A stretch of 60,119 nucleotides of DNA from CANIGN01 sp964538275 (GCA_964538275.1 CAZIFW010000010.1:1-60119), one strand, 5' to 3'. Shown: positions 1-9,069, numbered from the stretch's first letter. Translations and numbers: made by a program. The notes: generated from the letters alone by a model not told the origin.

Positions 1-28
1 AGAGGAAAGATTAAAGAGTACAAAGAAA

Positions 29-47
29 GAAAGCCTCGGGAGCTTTC
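29..47 (-). terminator. Weak hairpin terminator after the small membrane protein gene
   Basis: A 6-bp inverted repeat (GAAAGC / GCTTTC) with a 7-nt loop lies about 45 bp past the stop of the minus-strand gene. On that strand it is followed by a pyrimidine-rich run (TTTCTTTG). The stem is short, so this is only a possible terminator. Confidence 0.3.
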
Positions 48-91
48 CACTGTGGAATTAGCCCCTCAAACACATGGCCCAAAGCGTTATT

Positions 92-427
92 CTAGGGCTT
101 GAAGCTTAAAATACCCTCGGGAAGCCCCATAAAAGTAACCACTGCAACGGCTGCCGCCAACACTAGTGCCGCTAAGCCCAGCGCCAATAAAGGCAAATTA
201 TCGGATTCACCTTCATCATAGGTCTTTGGAACGATGTTGAGGGTGTGCTTTTTATGTTTGTGAATAGAACCTAAATGTCCCAAAAAACCAATTTGTTTGA
301 AGTCTTTGGAGTAATCTACGTCTTGGGACTTTGCCTGATTGAGCTTTTCCATAGCTGAAGCTTTATCATTTGCCTTATAAACGTGGGGCGAATATTGCGC
401 CTTTTTAACTTTTCTAGCCTTTGTCAT
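92..427 (-). CDS. Small protein with one C-terminal membrane segment, unknown function
   Basis: A 111-residue protein of no family I recognise. The first 75 residues are hydrophilic and rich in Lys, His and Asp. Residues about 78-102 form one Ala/Leu/Val-rich membrane helix, followed by a short tail, so it looks tail-anchored with the basic domain probably in the cytoplasm. A good Shine-Dalgarno sequence (GAGAGGAAG) precedes the ATG. It is divergent from the PEP carboxylase gene, and the AT-rich 150 bp between them must hold both promoters. Confidence 0.7.
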   Translation of the reverse strand: MTKARKVKKAQYSPHVYKANDKASAMEKLNQAKSQDVDYSKDFKQIGFLGHLGSIHKHKKHTLNIVPKTYDEGESDNLPLLALGLAALVLAAAVAVVTFMGLPEGILSFKP

Positions 428-579
428 AAGTTCTGCTTCCTCTCAAAACTTTTCGACATTTTTAAGAGATATCTTAATGTTTAAATTTTGCAATATTTAG
501 TATAAATATCAAATACTTATGCCAAATCTTAACGCATAAACCTTTAACGCTTTCACCTGCCTATGATTTCTCGTAACCT

Positions 580-2907
580 GTGGGCGTGGCTGAACTTATA
601 TCCGAAGAACTGAAAGACCTCGTGGGTGATTCCTTAGAATTCTTAGGAAAAGCTATCGCACTTGAATACGGTAAAAGTACCTATGAACGGGTGGAATCTA
701 TTCGCCTTAAATACAAAGATGCCCGCAATGCCAAACTTGAAGCAGCTCTAGATAACAATGCCAGTATTCTTAAAATCCTAAATGATTGCAGCCCCATTCT
801 TCGCTATCAAGTCACCCACTCGTTTGCTGTATCTTTAGAAATTATCAACGCGTGCGAAAATGCTTATCGGAGCTCACGCATTCAAGCCAAAAAACTAGAG
901 CGCCCTAGCAATTTTCAAGAACGCATTACCTATGTACTCACTGCTCACCCGACAGAATCACGTAGCCCAGAGTGCATTGCTATCATGTCAGAAATCACAA
1001 ATATTTTGGTGCTGATTCTTGATAAAAAAAGCCAACGCTTAGAAAAAGAACTTTTTCATCTCTTAGTTCTTGCACTCAAAACTCCCGTTTCTCGCACTCA
1101 CAAACCCGAAGTTTCTGATGAAGCTGATTACATTTATTCTACTGCACTTAGAGAAGATATGATTTCGTCTTTGATAGAGAATTACACCGAAAAACGCGTT
1201 GTTTATTTACGCACTTGGGTGGGAGGCGACAAGGATGGACACCCGGGCATCAACGCAAAAGTTATGCTTGAGAGTTTAAACGGATCGCGCAAACACTTAC
1301 AGCACTTTGCCTTTAACTTACTTGCAGATTGTGAACGCGACATCAAGCTCATGCCTAAAAACAAAGAGATTCTAAAGTTAAAAGCTAAAACATTAACTTT
1401 AGAAAAAAACATCAAAACTCTGTCGCGAGTGAAACCCAAAGATGGAGCACAAATAAGTCTTTTGAAAAAAAACTTAGAAATTGCCGTTTTAGAATATAAA
1501 AAAGTTTTACGTGTAGAATCTCCAGCTCTCGCGCAATTTAAAAATCTTCTCGCACTTTTTCCGGCTCTTGTCATGCCTCTTGAACTCAGAGAAAGCAGTA
1601 CACTTATTGGGGTAGCCGCTAAAACAGCCAAAGGACCCATAGCTTCAATGCTTAAAAGTATTCATGCAATAGCCAAAGGAGGAGATCCTTTGTGGTATGC
1701 ACGTGCTCTTGTGATTAGCTCTACAGAATCGGCTGAACATATCTTAGAAGCTGATCGTCTCGTGAAAAAATGCATGGGGAAAAACCGTATTCCACTTATT
1801 CCTCTTTTCGAAAATAGAGCTTCTCTCGAAAATGCTACAAAAATACTCGAAGAGCTCTTTGCTCACCCACATATCTTAGAACTCTGTCACAAACATTGGT
1901 CTTCGCGCTTTGAAGTCATGTTAGGCTACTCTGACTCGGCTAAAGAAAATGGATCTCTCCTCAGCAGAACTCTTATTAGAGAAGCACTTTACTCTGTGGA
2001 GAAACTCTTAGAATCTAAAAAACTTACACCCGTCTTTTTTCATGGCTCAGGTGGCAGTGTAGCTCGCGGTGGAGGTTCGCTTGAAGAACAGATTGCATGG
2101 TGGCCCATTTCTTCGAGAAAAATATTTAAGGTTACACTTCAGGGAGAAATGGTTTACCGCTCTTTCTCAATGCCTGAAAATTTTAATAATCAAATTACTA
2201 AACTTCTTCAAAACTCTAAAAATGCTCTAGCTCCTAAGATTAATTTAACTCACCAAAAGAATCTTTCAAATTTTGCATTAAGTGTTTCAAAGAAATATCA
2301 AGACTTAGTTTTTAATAGTGAGTTTTTAATAGTGGTTGAAAAAAGCACTCCCTATACTTACCTCAATGAACTTAAAATTGGATCACGCCCTAGCAAGCGC
2401 GTACAAAATTTAGGTATCGATTCGCTAAGAGCTATTCCCTGGGTTCTATGCTGGACCCAAATTCGCTCACTTCTCCCTATTTGGTGGGGATTAGGAAGCA
2501 GCTGGAAAATGCTGAATGAAAAACAGAAAAAAGAACTACAAGCGGCCCACGATGAAGACGCTTTCTTGAGTTCTTTTGTAAAACTCCTAGCTTTTAGCTT
2601 AGCAAAAGTAGATCTCTCCATTTGGTTTAGTTACTTACAAAACTCTAAACTCGATAAAACCGTTTTGAAGAAATATCAAAAGCTCTTCAACGATGAATAC
2701 GAAGACACTCTAAACTTTATTAAGGAAATCACTCAAAAAGAAAACATCTTATGGTTTAGACCTTGGCTTGAAGACAGCATCACTCTTAGATCTAATATGA
2801 TTCACCCCATAAACATGGCACAAATCATTGCGCTTCAAAAAAATGAAATGGCCCTTTTGCGAGAAAGCGTAACGGGAATTGCAAGCGGGATGCTAACGAC
2901 TGGATAG
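580..2907 (+). CDS. ppc: Phosphoenolpyruvate carboxylase with an unusual Arg-to-Ser change
   Basis: Adds bicarbonate to PEP to make oxaloacetate, replenishing the TCA cycle in the cytoplasm. The family landmarks are in order: LTAHPTE with H123, GGDKDGHP near 215-222, the PEP-site arginine in LELRESS (R337), PLFE (E411), LGYSDSAK (D452, K455), GSRP (R603), LRAIPW (R617) and a C-terminal GIASGMLTTG. In the usual FHGRGG-x3-RGG loop, this protein has FHGSGG (S490), while the second arginine (R496) is kept. That first arginine (R581 in E. coli numbering) contacts the PEP phosphate in the family. At 775 residues it is shorter than the roughly 880 of E. coli. A TAA codon lies two codons before, so the start is GTG at 580 or GTG at 586; no clear ribosome site is seen. 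Confidence 0.93.
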   Translation: MGVAELISEELKDLVGDSLEFLGKAIALEYGKSTYERVESIRLKYKDARNAKLEAALDNNASILKILNDCSPILRYQVTHSFAVSLEIINACENAYRSSRIQAKKLERPSNFQERITYVLTAHPTESRSPECIAIMSEITNILVLILDKKSQRLEKELFHLLVLALKTPVSRTHKPEVSDEADYIYSTALREDMISSLIENYTEKRVVYLRTWVGGDKDGHPGINAKVMLESLNGSRKHLQHFAFNLLADCERDIKLMPKNKEILKLKAKTLTLEKNIKTLSRVKPKDGAQISLLKKNLEIAVLEYKKVLRVESPALAQFKNLLALFPALVMPLELRESSTLIGVAAKTAKGPIASMLKSIHAIAKGGDPLWYARALVISSTESAEHILEADRLVKKCMGKNRIPLIPLFENRASLENATKILEELFAHPHILELCHKHWSSRFEVMLGYSDSAKENGSLLSRTLIREALYSVEKLLESKKLTPVFFHGSGGSVARGGGSLEEQIAWWPISSRKIFKVTLQGEMVYRSFSMPENFNNQITKLLQNSKNALAPKINLTHQKNLSNFALSVSKKYQDLVFNSEFLIVVEKSTPYTYLNELKIGSRPSKRVQNLGIDSLRAIPWVLCWTQIRSLLPIWWGLGSSWKMLNEKQKKELQAAHDEDAFLSSFVKLLAFSLAKVDLSIWFSYLQNSKLDKTVLKKYQKLFNDEYEDTLNFIKEITQKENILWFRPWLEDSITLRSNMIHPINMAQIIALQKNEMALLRESVTGIASGMLTTG

Positions 2908-2908
2908 C

Positions 2909-3700
2909 TTAAAGAGCGATCTCGTCGCCATCTTGAGTGGCATGAATATTTAATTTTGGAGCGGCTTGCTTTGCCTCTTGCACAAGTTGTTCAATTTCAT
3001 TGTCATTATAACTTGGATCGTAATGCATCAATGCAAGTTTTTTTGCATGAATAGTCTGAGCAAAAAGTGCTGCTTGTTCAGAACTTGAGTGACCCCAATC
3101 TTGACGCTCAACTTGATGAGCCTTGAGATGAAAAGAATCGCAAATCAACACATCAGGAGGGTTTTTGAAGGGATTTTCTTTTAATAAAGTAAGATTCACA
3201 TCAGACATGTAAAGGGCTCGCTTAGATGCGGCCTCAACTTCAATTGCAAAAGTTTTTCCTGTATGAGGTATCTCTGAAAAACTAAGCTTAAAAGACTGAA
3301 TCTGTACTTCTTTTTTTACTTGAACAAATTCAAAAGTTTTAACAATAACTGATTGATCAATCGGACAATAAGCAGGCTGGAATAAAGCCATAATATACTT
3401 TTTCAAATTTTCGTCAGGAGAATACATTTTAAGTGAAATCCCTTTATAGAAAAGATCATAAAGAGAAATGAGGCCCAAGATATGATCCCAATGAAAATGA
3501 CTCATACAAATGGTGAATTCTCTTTGGCCTTTTGTGTATCTCGAGCGAATAGCCGCACCTAAAGCACTACCTGCATCAATAATGAGTGAATCAGAACCCG
3601 CAATAACCTCTACACACGAACTATGGTTAGAATTAAAATTCCCCACCTTCGTGCCAATGACAGGTGAACTTCCACGGGTGCCCCAAAAAATAAGCTTCAC
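2909..3700 (-). CDS. MBL-fold metallohydrolase, possible cyclic-nucleotide phosphodiesterase type
   Basis: A 263-residue metallo-beta-lactamase-fold hydrolase. The zinc motif is SHFHWDH (H68, H70, D72, H73). Later ligands are visible as the Asp of YMSDVN and histidines in WGHSS and LMHYDPSYND. The N-terminal MKLIFWGTRGSSP is typical of the PhnP/RNase Z-like and class II phosphodiesterase-like branch. It starts at GTG after GGATAG. It is divergent from a cyclic-nucleotide-binding protein gene with about 100 bp between them, which hints at a cyclic-nucleotide substrate, but the sequence alone does not settle that. Its stop lies one base past the end of ppc on the opposite strand. Confidence 0.85.
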   Translation of the reverse strand: MKLIFWGTRGSSPVIGTKVGNFNSNHSSCVEVIAGSDSLIIDAGSALGAAIRSRYTKGQREFTICMSHFHWDHILGLISLYDLFYKGISLKMYSPDENLKKYIMALFQPAYCPIDQSVIVKTFEFVQVKKEVQIQSFKLSFSEIPHTGKTFAIEVEAASKRALYMSDVNLTLLKENPFKNPPDVLICDSFHLKAHQVERQDWGHSSSEQAALFAQTIHAKKLALMHYDPSYNDNEIEQLVQEAKQAAPKLNIHATQDGDEIAL

Positions 3701-3799
3701 CTATCCATTTAACGCTATGTGAATGCCTTCTGGCCAGTTTATGAAAACAGTATTTTTTGACTCCCTTGGATATTTTGCGACTCACGTTATCCTTTATAT

Positions 3800-4309
3800 A
3801 TGGCCGCTAAAGAAGAGATTCTAAAAAAAATGCTCCAATCCAAACTATTCGAATATATGAGCCTCACGGAAGCCGAATCTTTGTATAAAATTGCAAAACA
3901 CGTTTCTTACAAAAGAGGCGAATATATTATCCAAGAAAATGAAGAAGGTGATGAATTTTTTTGGATTCACAGTGGTCGGGTAGATATTGAAATCACTTCG
4001 GCAAACGGTGGAAGCAGCAAACTTCATCTAAACACTATTCAAGAAGGCGACTTACTTGGAGAAATGGTTTTACTTGGTAAGAATCGTCGCACGGCAAGTG
4101 CACGCGCAGTGAGCGATTGCGAACTCGTCGCTTGGGATTGTGCAGAATGCTTTAAAGTTTTCAACAGCGATTCACACTTAGGCTTTCGCTTGATGAACAA
4201 TTTTGCGCAAATTCTTGCAAACAGAATTCATGAAATGAATTTAAAAATGCGCAACACCTCTGAGGACCTTCGATCAGAAGACTTCCTCAGAATGCTTCGC
4301 TCTGCTTAA
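3800..4309 (+). CDS. Cyclic nucleotide-binding domain protein
   Basis: A 169-residue single-domain protein. Residues about 15-130 form a cNMP-binding beta-roll of the CRP type, with the phosphate-binding cassette LLGEMVLLGKNRRTASARA, which keeps the GE and RRTA residues. No helix-turn-helix follows; the C-terminus (about 130-169) is a single helix. It therefore looks like a sensor or adaptor subunit rather than a transcription factor. It is divergent from the MBL hydrolase gene and its last four bases overlap the end of the convergent ppdK gene. No strong ribosome site precedes the ATG. Confidence 0.85.
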   Translation: MAAKEEILKKMLQSKLFEYMSLTEAESLYKIAKHVSYKRGEYIIQENEEGDEFFWIHSGRVDIEITSANGGSSKLHLNTIQEGDLLGEMVLLGKNRRTASARAVSDCELVAWDCAECFKVFNSDSHLGFRLMNNFAQILANRIHEMNLKMRNTSEDLRSEDFLRMLRSA

Positions 4310-6996
4310 GGGCGCTTACCGAGCTTTGCCTGTGCTGCGGCTAATCTTGCAGCGGGCACGCGATAAGGCGAACACGATACATAATCTAAGCCAGCTTCTT
4401 CAAAGAAAAAGATAGAGCGAGGATCTCCGCCATGTTCACCACACACACCTGTTTTAAATGCCGGGTTACTTGTAGATCGTGCTTTTTGCACACTCATTTT
4501 TACAAGTTGCCCCACCCCTTCAACATCAATACTTGCAAAGGGATCACGTGGGAAAATACCTTTATCAATATATTCAGGTAAAAAGCGAGAGCTATCATCG
4601 CGAGACAAGCCCAAAGTCATTTGAGTTAAATCATTTGTACCAAACGAAAAGAAGTCTGCTACTTGAGCAATTTCATCTGACATCAAAGCTGCTCGTGGAA
4701 TTTCAATCATTGTTCCGATTTTTAATTGCTCTGTAAGTCCTGCTTTTGCAAGAATAGCAGTCATCTCAGCGTGAATTTTATCTCTTAAAAGCGTAAGTTC
4801 TCTTTTTTCTGTAATGAGCGGGATCATAACCTCAGCCAATACAGGTTGTTTACTCAATTTTGTAGCTTCCACAATTGCTTCAGCGATTGCGCGGGCCTGC
4901 ATTAAATAAATTTCTGGAAAAGAAACTCCCAAACGACAACCTCTATGACCTAACATAGGGTTTACCTCTTTAAGAGCTTCTGCCTTTTTCATAAGACGTT
5001 CAGTAGAAGTTCCTAAACGCCCAGCGAGCATTTCAATATCTTTTGCCGAATGAGGAAGGAACTCATGTAAGGGAGGATCCAGCAAACGAATTGTAACAGG
5101 TAGCCCCTTCATCTCAATAAAGATTTGTGTGAAGTCATTTTTTTGAAAAGGAAAAATACTTTCTAAAGCTCGCGCTCTTTCATCAACACTGTCTGCCAAT
5201 ATCATTGCACGAACGGCATCAATTCTTTCAGGATCAAAGAACATATGTTCTGTTCGACAGAGCCCAATTCCCTCGGCACCAAAATTTCTTGCAGTGCGAG
5301 CGTCATGCGGAGTATCCGCATTGGTTCTAACTTTCATTCTGCGAACACCATCACACCACTCCATGAGCGTTCCAAAATCTGCATCGAGCGTAGAGCTAAG
5401 GGTTGGGATTTCACCCAAAAATACTTCACCCGTATTGGCGTCAATAGTAATAACTTCGCCTTCTTTAACCACTACGGGTGGCTGGTTTTTGCCAACTGTA
5501 AACTGCTTTTGCTTATAGTCAATTTGGATATCTGCACACCCTGCAATGCAACTCTTACCCATACCACGTGCTACAACGGCAGCGTGAGAAGTCATTCCCC
5601 CTAGAGCCGTAAGAATTCCCACAGAAGCATCCATTCCATGAATATCTTCAGGAGATGTTTCGTGTCGCACTAAGATGACACGCTTACCTTGAGCTTTTTT
5701 CTTTTCAGCATCGTTTGATTGAAAAACAATCTCTCCACTTACAGCTCCTGGAGAAGCGGGCAAACCTTTAGCTACGGGAGTTCCTTTTTGCTTGGGATCA
5801 AGACGTGGATGTAAAAGTTGATCAATAGAATACGCATCCACTCGCATGATGGCTTCGTTTTTGTCGATGAGACCTTCTTTCACCATATCCACCGCAATTT
5901 TTACGGCAGCTTGAGCTGTACGCTTTCCTTTACGCGTTTGAAGCATAAAGAGGCGATCATTTTGAATGGTAAACTCGATGTCCTGCATATCGGTGTAATG
6001 CTTTTCGAGTAGCGCGCACGTGCTTTCAATTTGTTTGTAAACGGCTGGCATTGTCTCTTCGAGAGAAGATTCACCACCACCCTCTTTACGCTGACGTATG
6101 TTGAGCGGATAAGGATTGCGAATCCCTGCGACCACATCTTCTCCTTGAGCATTTGGTAAATACTCACCAAAAATTCCCGCAGCGCCTGTTGCAGGGTTAC
6201 GAGTAAACAAAACGCCTGTGGCACAATCATCGCCCATGTTTCCGAAAACCATAGACTGAATACTTACAGCAGTTCCCCAGCTTTCGGGAATATTGTCCAT
6301 TTTACGATAGTGAATCGCTCGTGGTGACATCCATGAATTAAATACAGCACCTGTAGCACCCATTAATTGTTCGTAAACATCTTGAGGAAATTTTTGTCCT
6401 TCGGAAAGTACTACTTCTTTGAATTTTTTAATAATGCGCAAAAGATCTTCTACTTTTAAGTCAGCATCGAAGTGAACTCCTGCGTTGTCTTTTTGCTCTT
6501 CAATTAAACTTTCAAATAAAGAAACGTGAATTCCCAATACGACATCGGAATACATCTGAATAAAGCGGCGATAACAATCTAAGGCAAAACGAGGATTGTT
6601 AAACATTTTTGCAAGAGCTTCAGTTGTTTGATCGTTCAATCCTAAGTTAAGAACTGTATCCATCATTCCAGGCATGCTGGCACGCGCACCTGAACGCACA
6701 CTTAGGAGCAAGGGCTTTTCGTTACTTCCAAATTGTAGGCCCATGCAGCTTTCAATTTTTTTAAGATTTTCTTTTATTTGAGCTTCTAAATCGGAGGGAT
6801 AAGTTTTTTGGTTTGCATAAAAATGAGTGCAAACTTCGGTGCTCAACGTAAAACCGGGAGGAACTGGCAATCCTAAATTTGCCATATCAGCAAGGTTTGC
6901 ACCTTTACCGCCAAGAAGATTTTTCATATCTCCTTTGCCTTCAGTCATGTTTGTTTTGCCATCGCCACCAAAGAAATAAATCCACTTCTTGCTCAT
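4306..6996 (-). CDS. ppdK: Pyruvate, phosphate dikinase
   Basis: Interconverts pyruvate, ATP and phosphate with PEP, AMP and pyrophosphate in the cytoplasm. The 896-residue length is normal. The N-terminal ATP-grasp domain starts with GGKGANLADM near residue 30. The swivelling phosphohistidine domain carries GGMTSHAAVVARGMG with the phospho-acceptor H471. The C-terminal PEP/pyruvate TIM barrel ends with TGVCGEHGGDP, where C852 is the acid-base cysteine. With ppc nearby on the other strand, the cell has a complete pyruvate-PEP-oxaloacetate route. The ATG at 6996 gives the expected N-terminus for the family. Confidence 0.96.
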   Translation of the reverse strand: MSKKWIYFFGGDGKTNMTEGKGDMKNLLGGKGANLADMANLGLPVPPGFTLSTEVCTHFYANQKTYPSDLEAQIKENLKKIESCMGLQFGSNEKPLLLSVRSGARASMPGMMDTVLNLGLNDQTTEALAKMFNNPRFALDCYRRFIQMYSDVVLGIHVSLFESLIEEQKDNAGVHFDADLKVEDLLRIIKKFKEVVLSEGQKFPQDVYEQLMGATGAVFNSWMSPRAIHYRKMDNIPESWGTAVSIQSMVFGNMGDDCATGVLFTRNPATGAAGIFGEYLPNAQGEDVVAGIRNPYPLNIRQRKEGGGESSLEETMPAVYKQIESTCALLEKHYTDMQDIEFTIQNDRLFMLQTRKGKRTAQAAVKIAVDMVKEGLIDKNEAIMRVDAYSIDQLLHPRLDPKQKGTPVAKGLPASPGAVSGEIVFQSNDAEKKKAQGKRVILVRHETSPEDIHGMDASVGILTALGGMTSHAAVVARGMGKSCIAGCADIQIDYKQKQFTVGKNQPPVVVKEGEVITIDANTGEVFLGEIPTLSSTLDADFGTLMEWCDGVRRMKVRTNADTPHDARTARNFGAEGIGLCRTEHMFFDPERIDAVRAMILADSVDERARALESIFPFQKNDFTQIFIEMKGLPVTIRLLDPPLHEFLPHSAKDIEMLAGRLGTSTERLMKKAEALKEVNPMLGHRGCRLGVSFPEIYLMQARAIAEAIVEATKLSKQPVLAEVMIPLITEKRELTLLRDKIHAEMTAILAKAGLTEQLKIGTMIEIPRAALMSDEIAQVADFFSFGTNDLTQMTLGLSRDDSSRFLPEYIDKGIFPRDPFASIDVEGVGQLVKMSVQKARSTSNPAFKTGVCGEHGGDPRSIFFFEEAGLDYVSCSPYRVPAARLAAAQAKLGKRP

Positions 6997-7115
6997 AGGG
7001 CAAAAGCTAGCAAAAAAGGCTTCTCAGGCCTATTTAAAAGACCTGTGCAGAGTTTGATAAAACTTATGCATTCATATTTCGTTTTTTTGAGATCGCTAGA
7101 TCCTTAAGCCCATTC

Positions 7116-7132
7116 GCAACGCATAGCGTTGC
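7116..7132. terminator. Perfect 7-bp hairpin between pectate lyase and ppdK genes
   Basis: GCAACGC-ATA-GCGTTGC is a perfect stem with a 3-nt loop, 32 bp past the stop of the minus-strand pectate lyase gene and upstream of ppdK. There is no clear T-run, so it may be a weak terminator or a protein-binding palindrome. Confidence 0.35.
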
Positions 7133-7163
7133 AAGCTCTCTAAGGCCTATCACCATGGCTACA

Positions 7164-8381
7164 CTAAGACCCGTAAGAACAACTTACGCGGGCCACAGCC
7201 TTACACGTTGTGCTTTTCCCTGAGTCCGTGCAAGAATCCTTGCAAGCATCTGTGTTTTGATCCACCACTTCTCCGGTGCAAAGTTGACGTGCAGATATCA
7301 AGGCTCGATCCACTGCACGCGAGCAAGCTAAGTCTCGTCGTTGATCTGCACTCATATTTTGCTCGGTACCACCCGTTCCCGTAGCTGTATAAATTTGTAA
7401 GTCAGCACTTGGGCTTTCGGGCTGTTCTGAGCTTGGAGGAGGCGTACTGATTTTCATACACTTACTTATGACGCTTCCAGATCCTAACTTTTTGCAAGAA
7501 CTCTTATTATTGCAAACTTCGCCTGTGCTGTTTTGTTCTGTTTTAGCAATCTGATCGCACTTACCCACAATTTCGTTATCTTCAGCATAAACATGTCCGT
7601 ACTGTGAGGCCATAAACGGAGTGGAACAATCCTTAATCCAGTTGTTCATGCCCGTAAGAGTTCCCTTTTTCTTTCCTTGCAAATACCCTGAGCCACGAAA
7701 CGCGTAGCCACCGCTACAACCGTGAACATTGTTATTCAATACTTTGATGTTGCAAGGATTAGGACATTCTTTAGCGGCATGGTTTGAGCCATCTGCTTTG
7801 TAAGTACAACCTGCTACAGATCGTGGTACATTTTTAAAAGTTGAATTCTGAACTGTAATACTTCCACCGTTACATTGAATCGCTTTGTCTGGAGCGTTGT
7901 TAAAAAATGAATTGCGCACAATAGAGTTTGTGGCGGGTCCACTTCCTTTGTGACCATTTGTAATGGCATCTTCACAAATACGAGTGAAAGTAACATTTTC
8001 TACAACGTTGCCACTGCCACGATATAAATGAATTCCTTCAGGAGATTTTTCGATGGTTAGATTTTTAATCACGTTGTTGTTTCCATCTGTATAAAAAGTT
8101 GCGTATGTGTGATTTCTAGGAATCTCGTCGCACTTAGAACCCGTGCCTGTCCATGTAAGTTTAAGCTTACCTTTTCCATCCACAGTGACTCCTCCTCCAA
8201 GGCGAATGCCTTTCGAAACACTGATGGCTCCACTGTTCGTGCAATTTTCTGCGTCGTAATCAAATCGCTTCTTACTACTTATAGCTTTTGATATATCTGA
8301 AGCTGTGCAGTTTTTTGCATACGCATCTACTACAAATGTTATTGAAAAAATAAATGTTAGAAAAATTCTAATAGCTTTCAT
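7164..8381 (-). CDS. Exported PL3-like pectate lyase / parallel beta-helix protein
   Basis: A 405-residue exported protein. Residues 1-22 are a signal peptide ending in AYA. Residues about 60-270 form a right-handed beta-helix with regular Asn-Val-rich coils. The coil sequences GIHLYRGSGNVVENVTF, RICEDAITN and NAPDKAIQCNGG closely resemble the conserved strips of family PL3 pectate lyases (CEDA and SDK-QHNG in the family). A Pro/Ser-rich linker (about 305-325) leads to a Cys-rich tail of about 60 residues with at least seven cysteines, probably disulfide-bonded. Family knowledge suggests calcium-dependent cleavage of polygalacturonate; catalysis here is inferred. It stands alone, facing away from the lipoprotein gene at 8724. 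Confidence 0.75.
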   Translation of the reverse strand: MKAIRIFLTFIFSITFVVDAYAKNCTASDISKAISSKKRFDYDAENCTNSGAISVSKGIRLGGGVTVDGKGKLKLTWTGTGSKCDEIPRNHTYATFYTDGNNNVIKNLTIEKSPEGIHLYRGSGNVVENVTFTRICEDAITNGHKGSGPATNSIVRNSFFNNAPDKAIQCNGGSITVQNSTFKNVPRSVAGCTYKADGSNHAAKECPNPCNIKVLNNNVHGCSGGYAFRGSGYLQGKKKGTLTGMNNWIKDCSTPFMASQYGHVYAEDNEIVGKCDQIAKTEQNSTGEVCNNKSSCKKLGSGSVISKCMKISTPPPSSEQPESPSADLQIYTATGTGGTEQNMSADQRRDLACSRAVDRALISARQLCTGEVVDQNTDACKDSCTDSGKSTTCKAVARVSCSYGS

Positions 8382-8723
8382 GTCGTTACCTCTTCGCTGC
8401 GGATTCTATAATCACTACATACTGTCGCGTGTTCCGGCAGATTCCACGCTACTCGGAATCGACGAATTGAGGGTTAAACTTTAATGAAGATCGACCTAAA
8501 TTTGTTTAGATGTGACTTTTAGTCCTCTTTATTCAATTTTTTGACGGAAAAATTGAGAAACTTTGTATGCTCCATTTTTCCTAGATGGAGGGATAAATAC
8601 CCCATTCACAATTAAATCCCTGTGTGAGATTGGCTTATATCCAGCTCTCAATAGGCACACCTCTTGCTTTGAGTTCTGAGTGAATCGTCATGCACGAATG
8701 CCGATTACGGAAGGAATTAAAAA
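8382..8723. other. Intergenic region with a sigma-54-type promoter, otherwise no gene seen
   Basis: This 342-bp gap separates the divergent pectate lyase and lipoprotein genes. The half near 8640-8720 holds the sigma-54-type element listed separately. I see no open reading frame with a signal peptide or ribosome site, and no RNA gene. Confidence 0.6.
8652..8668 (+). promoter_or_regulatory. Sigma-54-type (-24/-12) promoter
   Basis: The sequence TAGGCACACCTCTTGCT matches the RpoN consensus TGGCAC-N5-TTGCW at nearly every key base. GG (8654-8655) and GC (8666-8667) have exactly ten bases between them. The predicted start of transcription near 8679 is about 45 bp before the lipoprotein ATG at 8724. 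No enhancer-binding-protein site was identified. Confidence 0.55.
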
Positions 8724-8999
8724 ATGAAAAAATTAAACTTACTTTTTCAAATGGGCTTTATTGTAGGTGCTGCTTATCTCACTGGTTGTGCTGATAAAAA
8801 AATAGCTGAAGAAACAAAAACAGATACTTCTGAAAATATCTTCACTGGGAGCAATACTGTAACCAAAGATACAGAAACCAAATACCAAAATAGAAAAACA
8901 GGTGCGATTACCACCAAAAATAAACGCAAAGAAACGAAATACGATAAAAATGGAAATATCATTTCTGAATCAAAGGAATTGGAAAGCGAAAAAGATTAG
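8724..8999 (+). CDS. Small lipoprotein, unknown function
   Basis: A 91-residue lipoprotein. The signal peptide ends in the lipobox YLTGC (Cys22), so the mature protein is a lipid-anchored, highly charged chain of about 70 residues rich in Lys, Glu and Thr. Repeating T-K/E-T-K patterns suggest an extended or disordered chain. An AAGGAA ribosome site lies about 10 bp before the ATG. It sits behind a sigma-54-type promoter, and a strong hairpin follows the stop, so it is a single-gene transcript. Confidence 0.75.
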   Translation: MKKLNLLFQMGFIVGAAYLTGCADKKIAEETKTDTSENIFTGSNTVTKDTETKYQNRKTGAITTKNKRKETKYDKNGNIISESKELESEKD

Positions 9000-9032
9000 C
9001 ATCCCTTAAAGTCTAAAAGCTAAACTCTCCCC

Positions 9033-9069
9033 AAACAGCGAAAAGGTAATAAATGCCTTTTCGCTGTTT
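9033..9069 (+). terminator. Strong hairpin terminator of the lipoprotein gene
   Basis: A perfect 14-bp inverted repeat (AAACAGCGAAAAGG and its complement) with a 9-nt loop starts 34 bp after the lipoprotein stop. The right arm ends in TTT. Confidence 0.7.

Noticed and set aside
1203..1640. 145-codon minus-strand frame inside ppc
   Set aside because: It is the reverse of the strongly conserved PEP carboxylase coding region and has no ribosome site or recognisable product.
7116..7132. Hairpin GCAACGC-ATA-GCGTTGC as a member of the island palindrome set
   Set aside because: The arms are different (no TGC-N5-GCA) and it lies outside the island.
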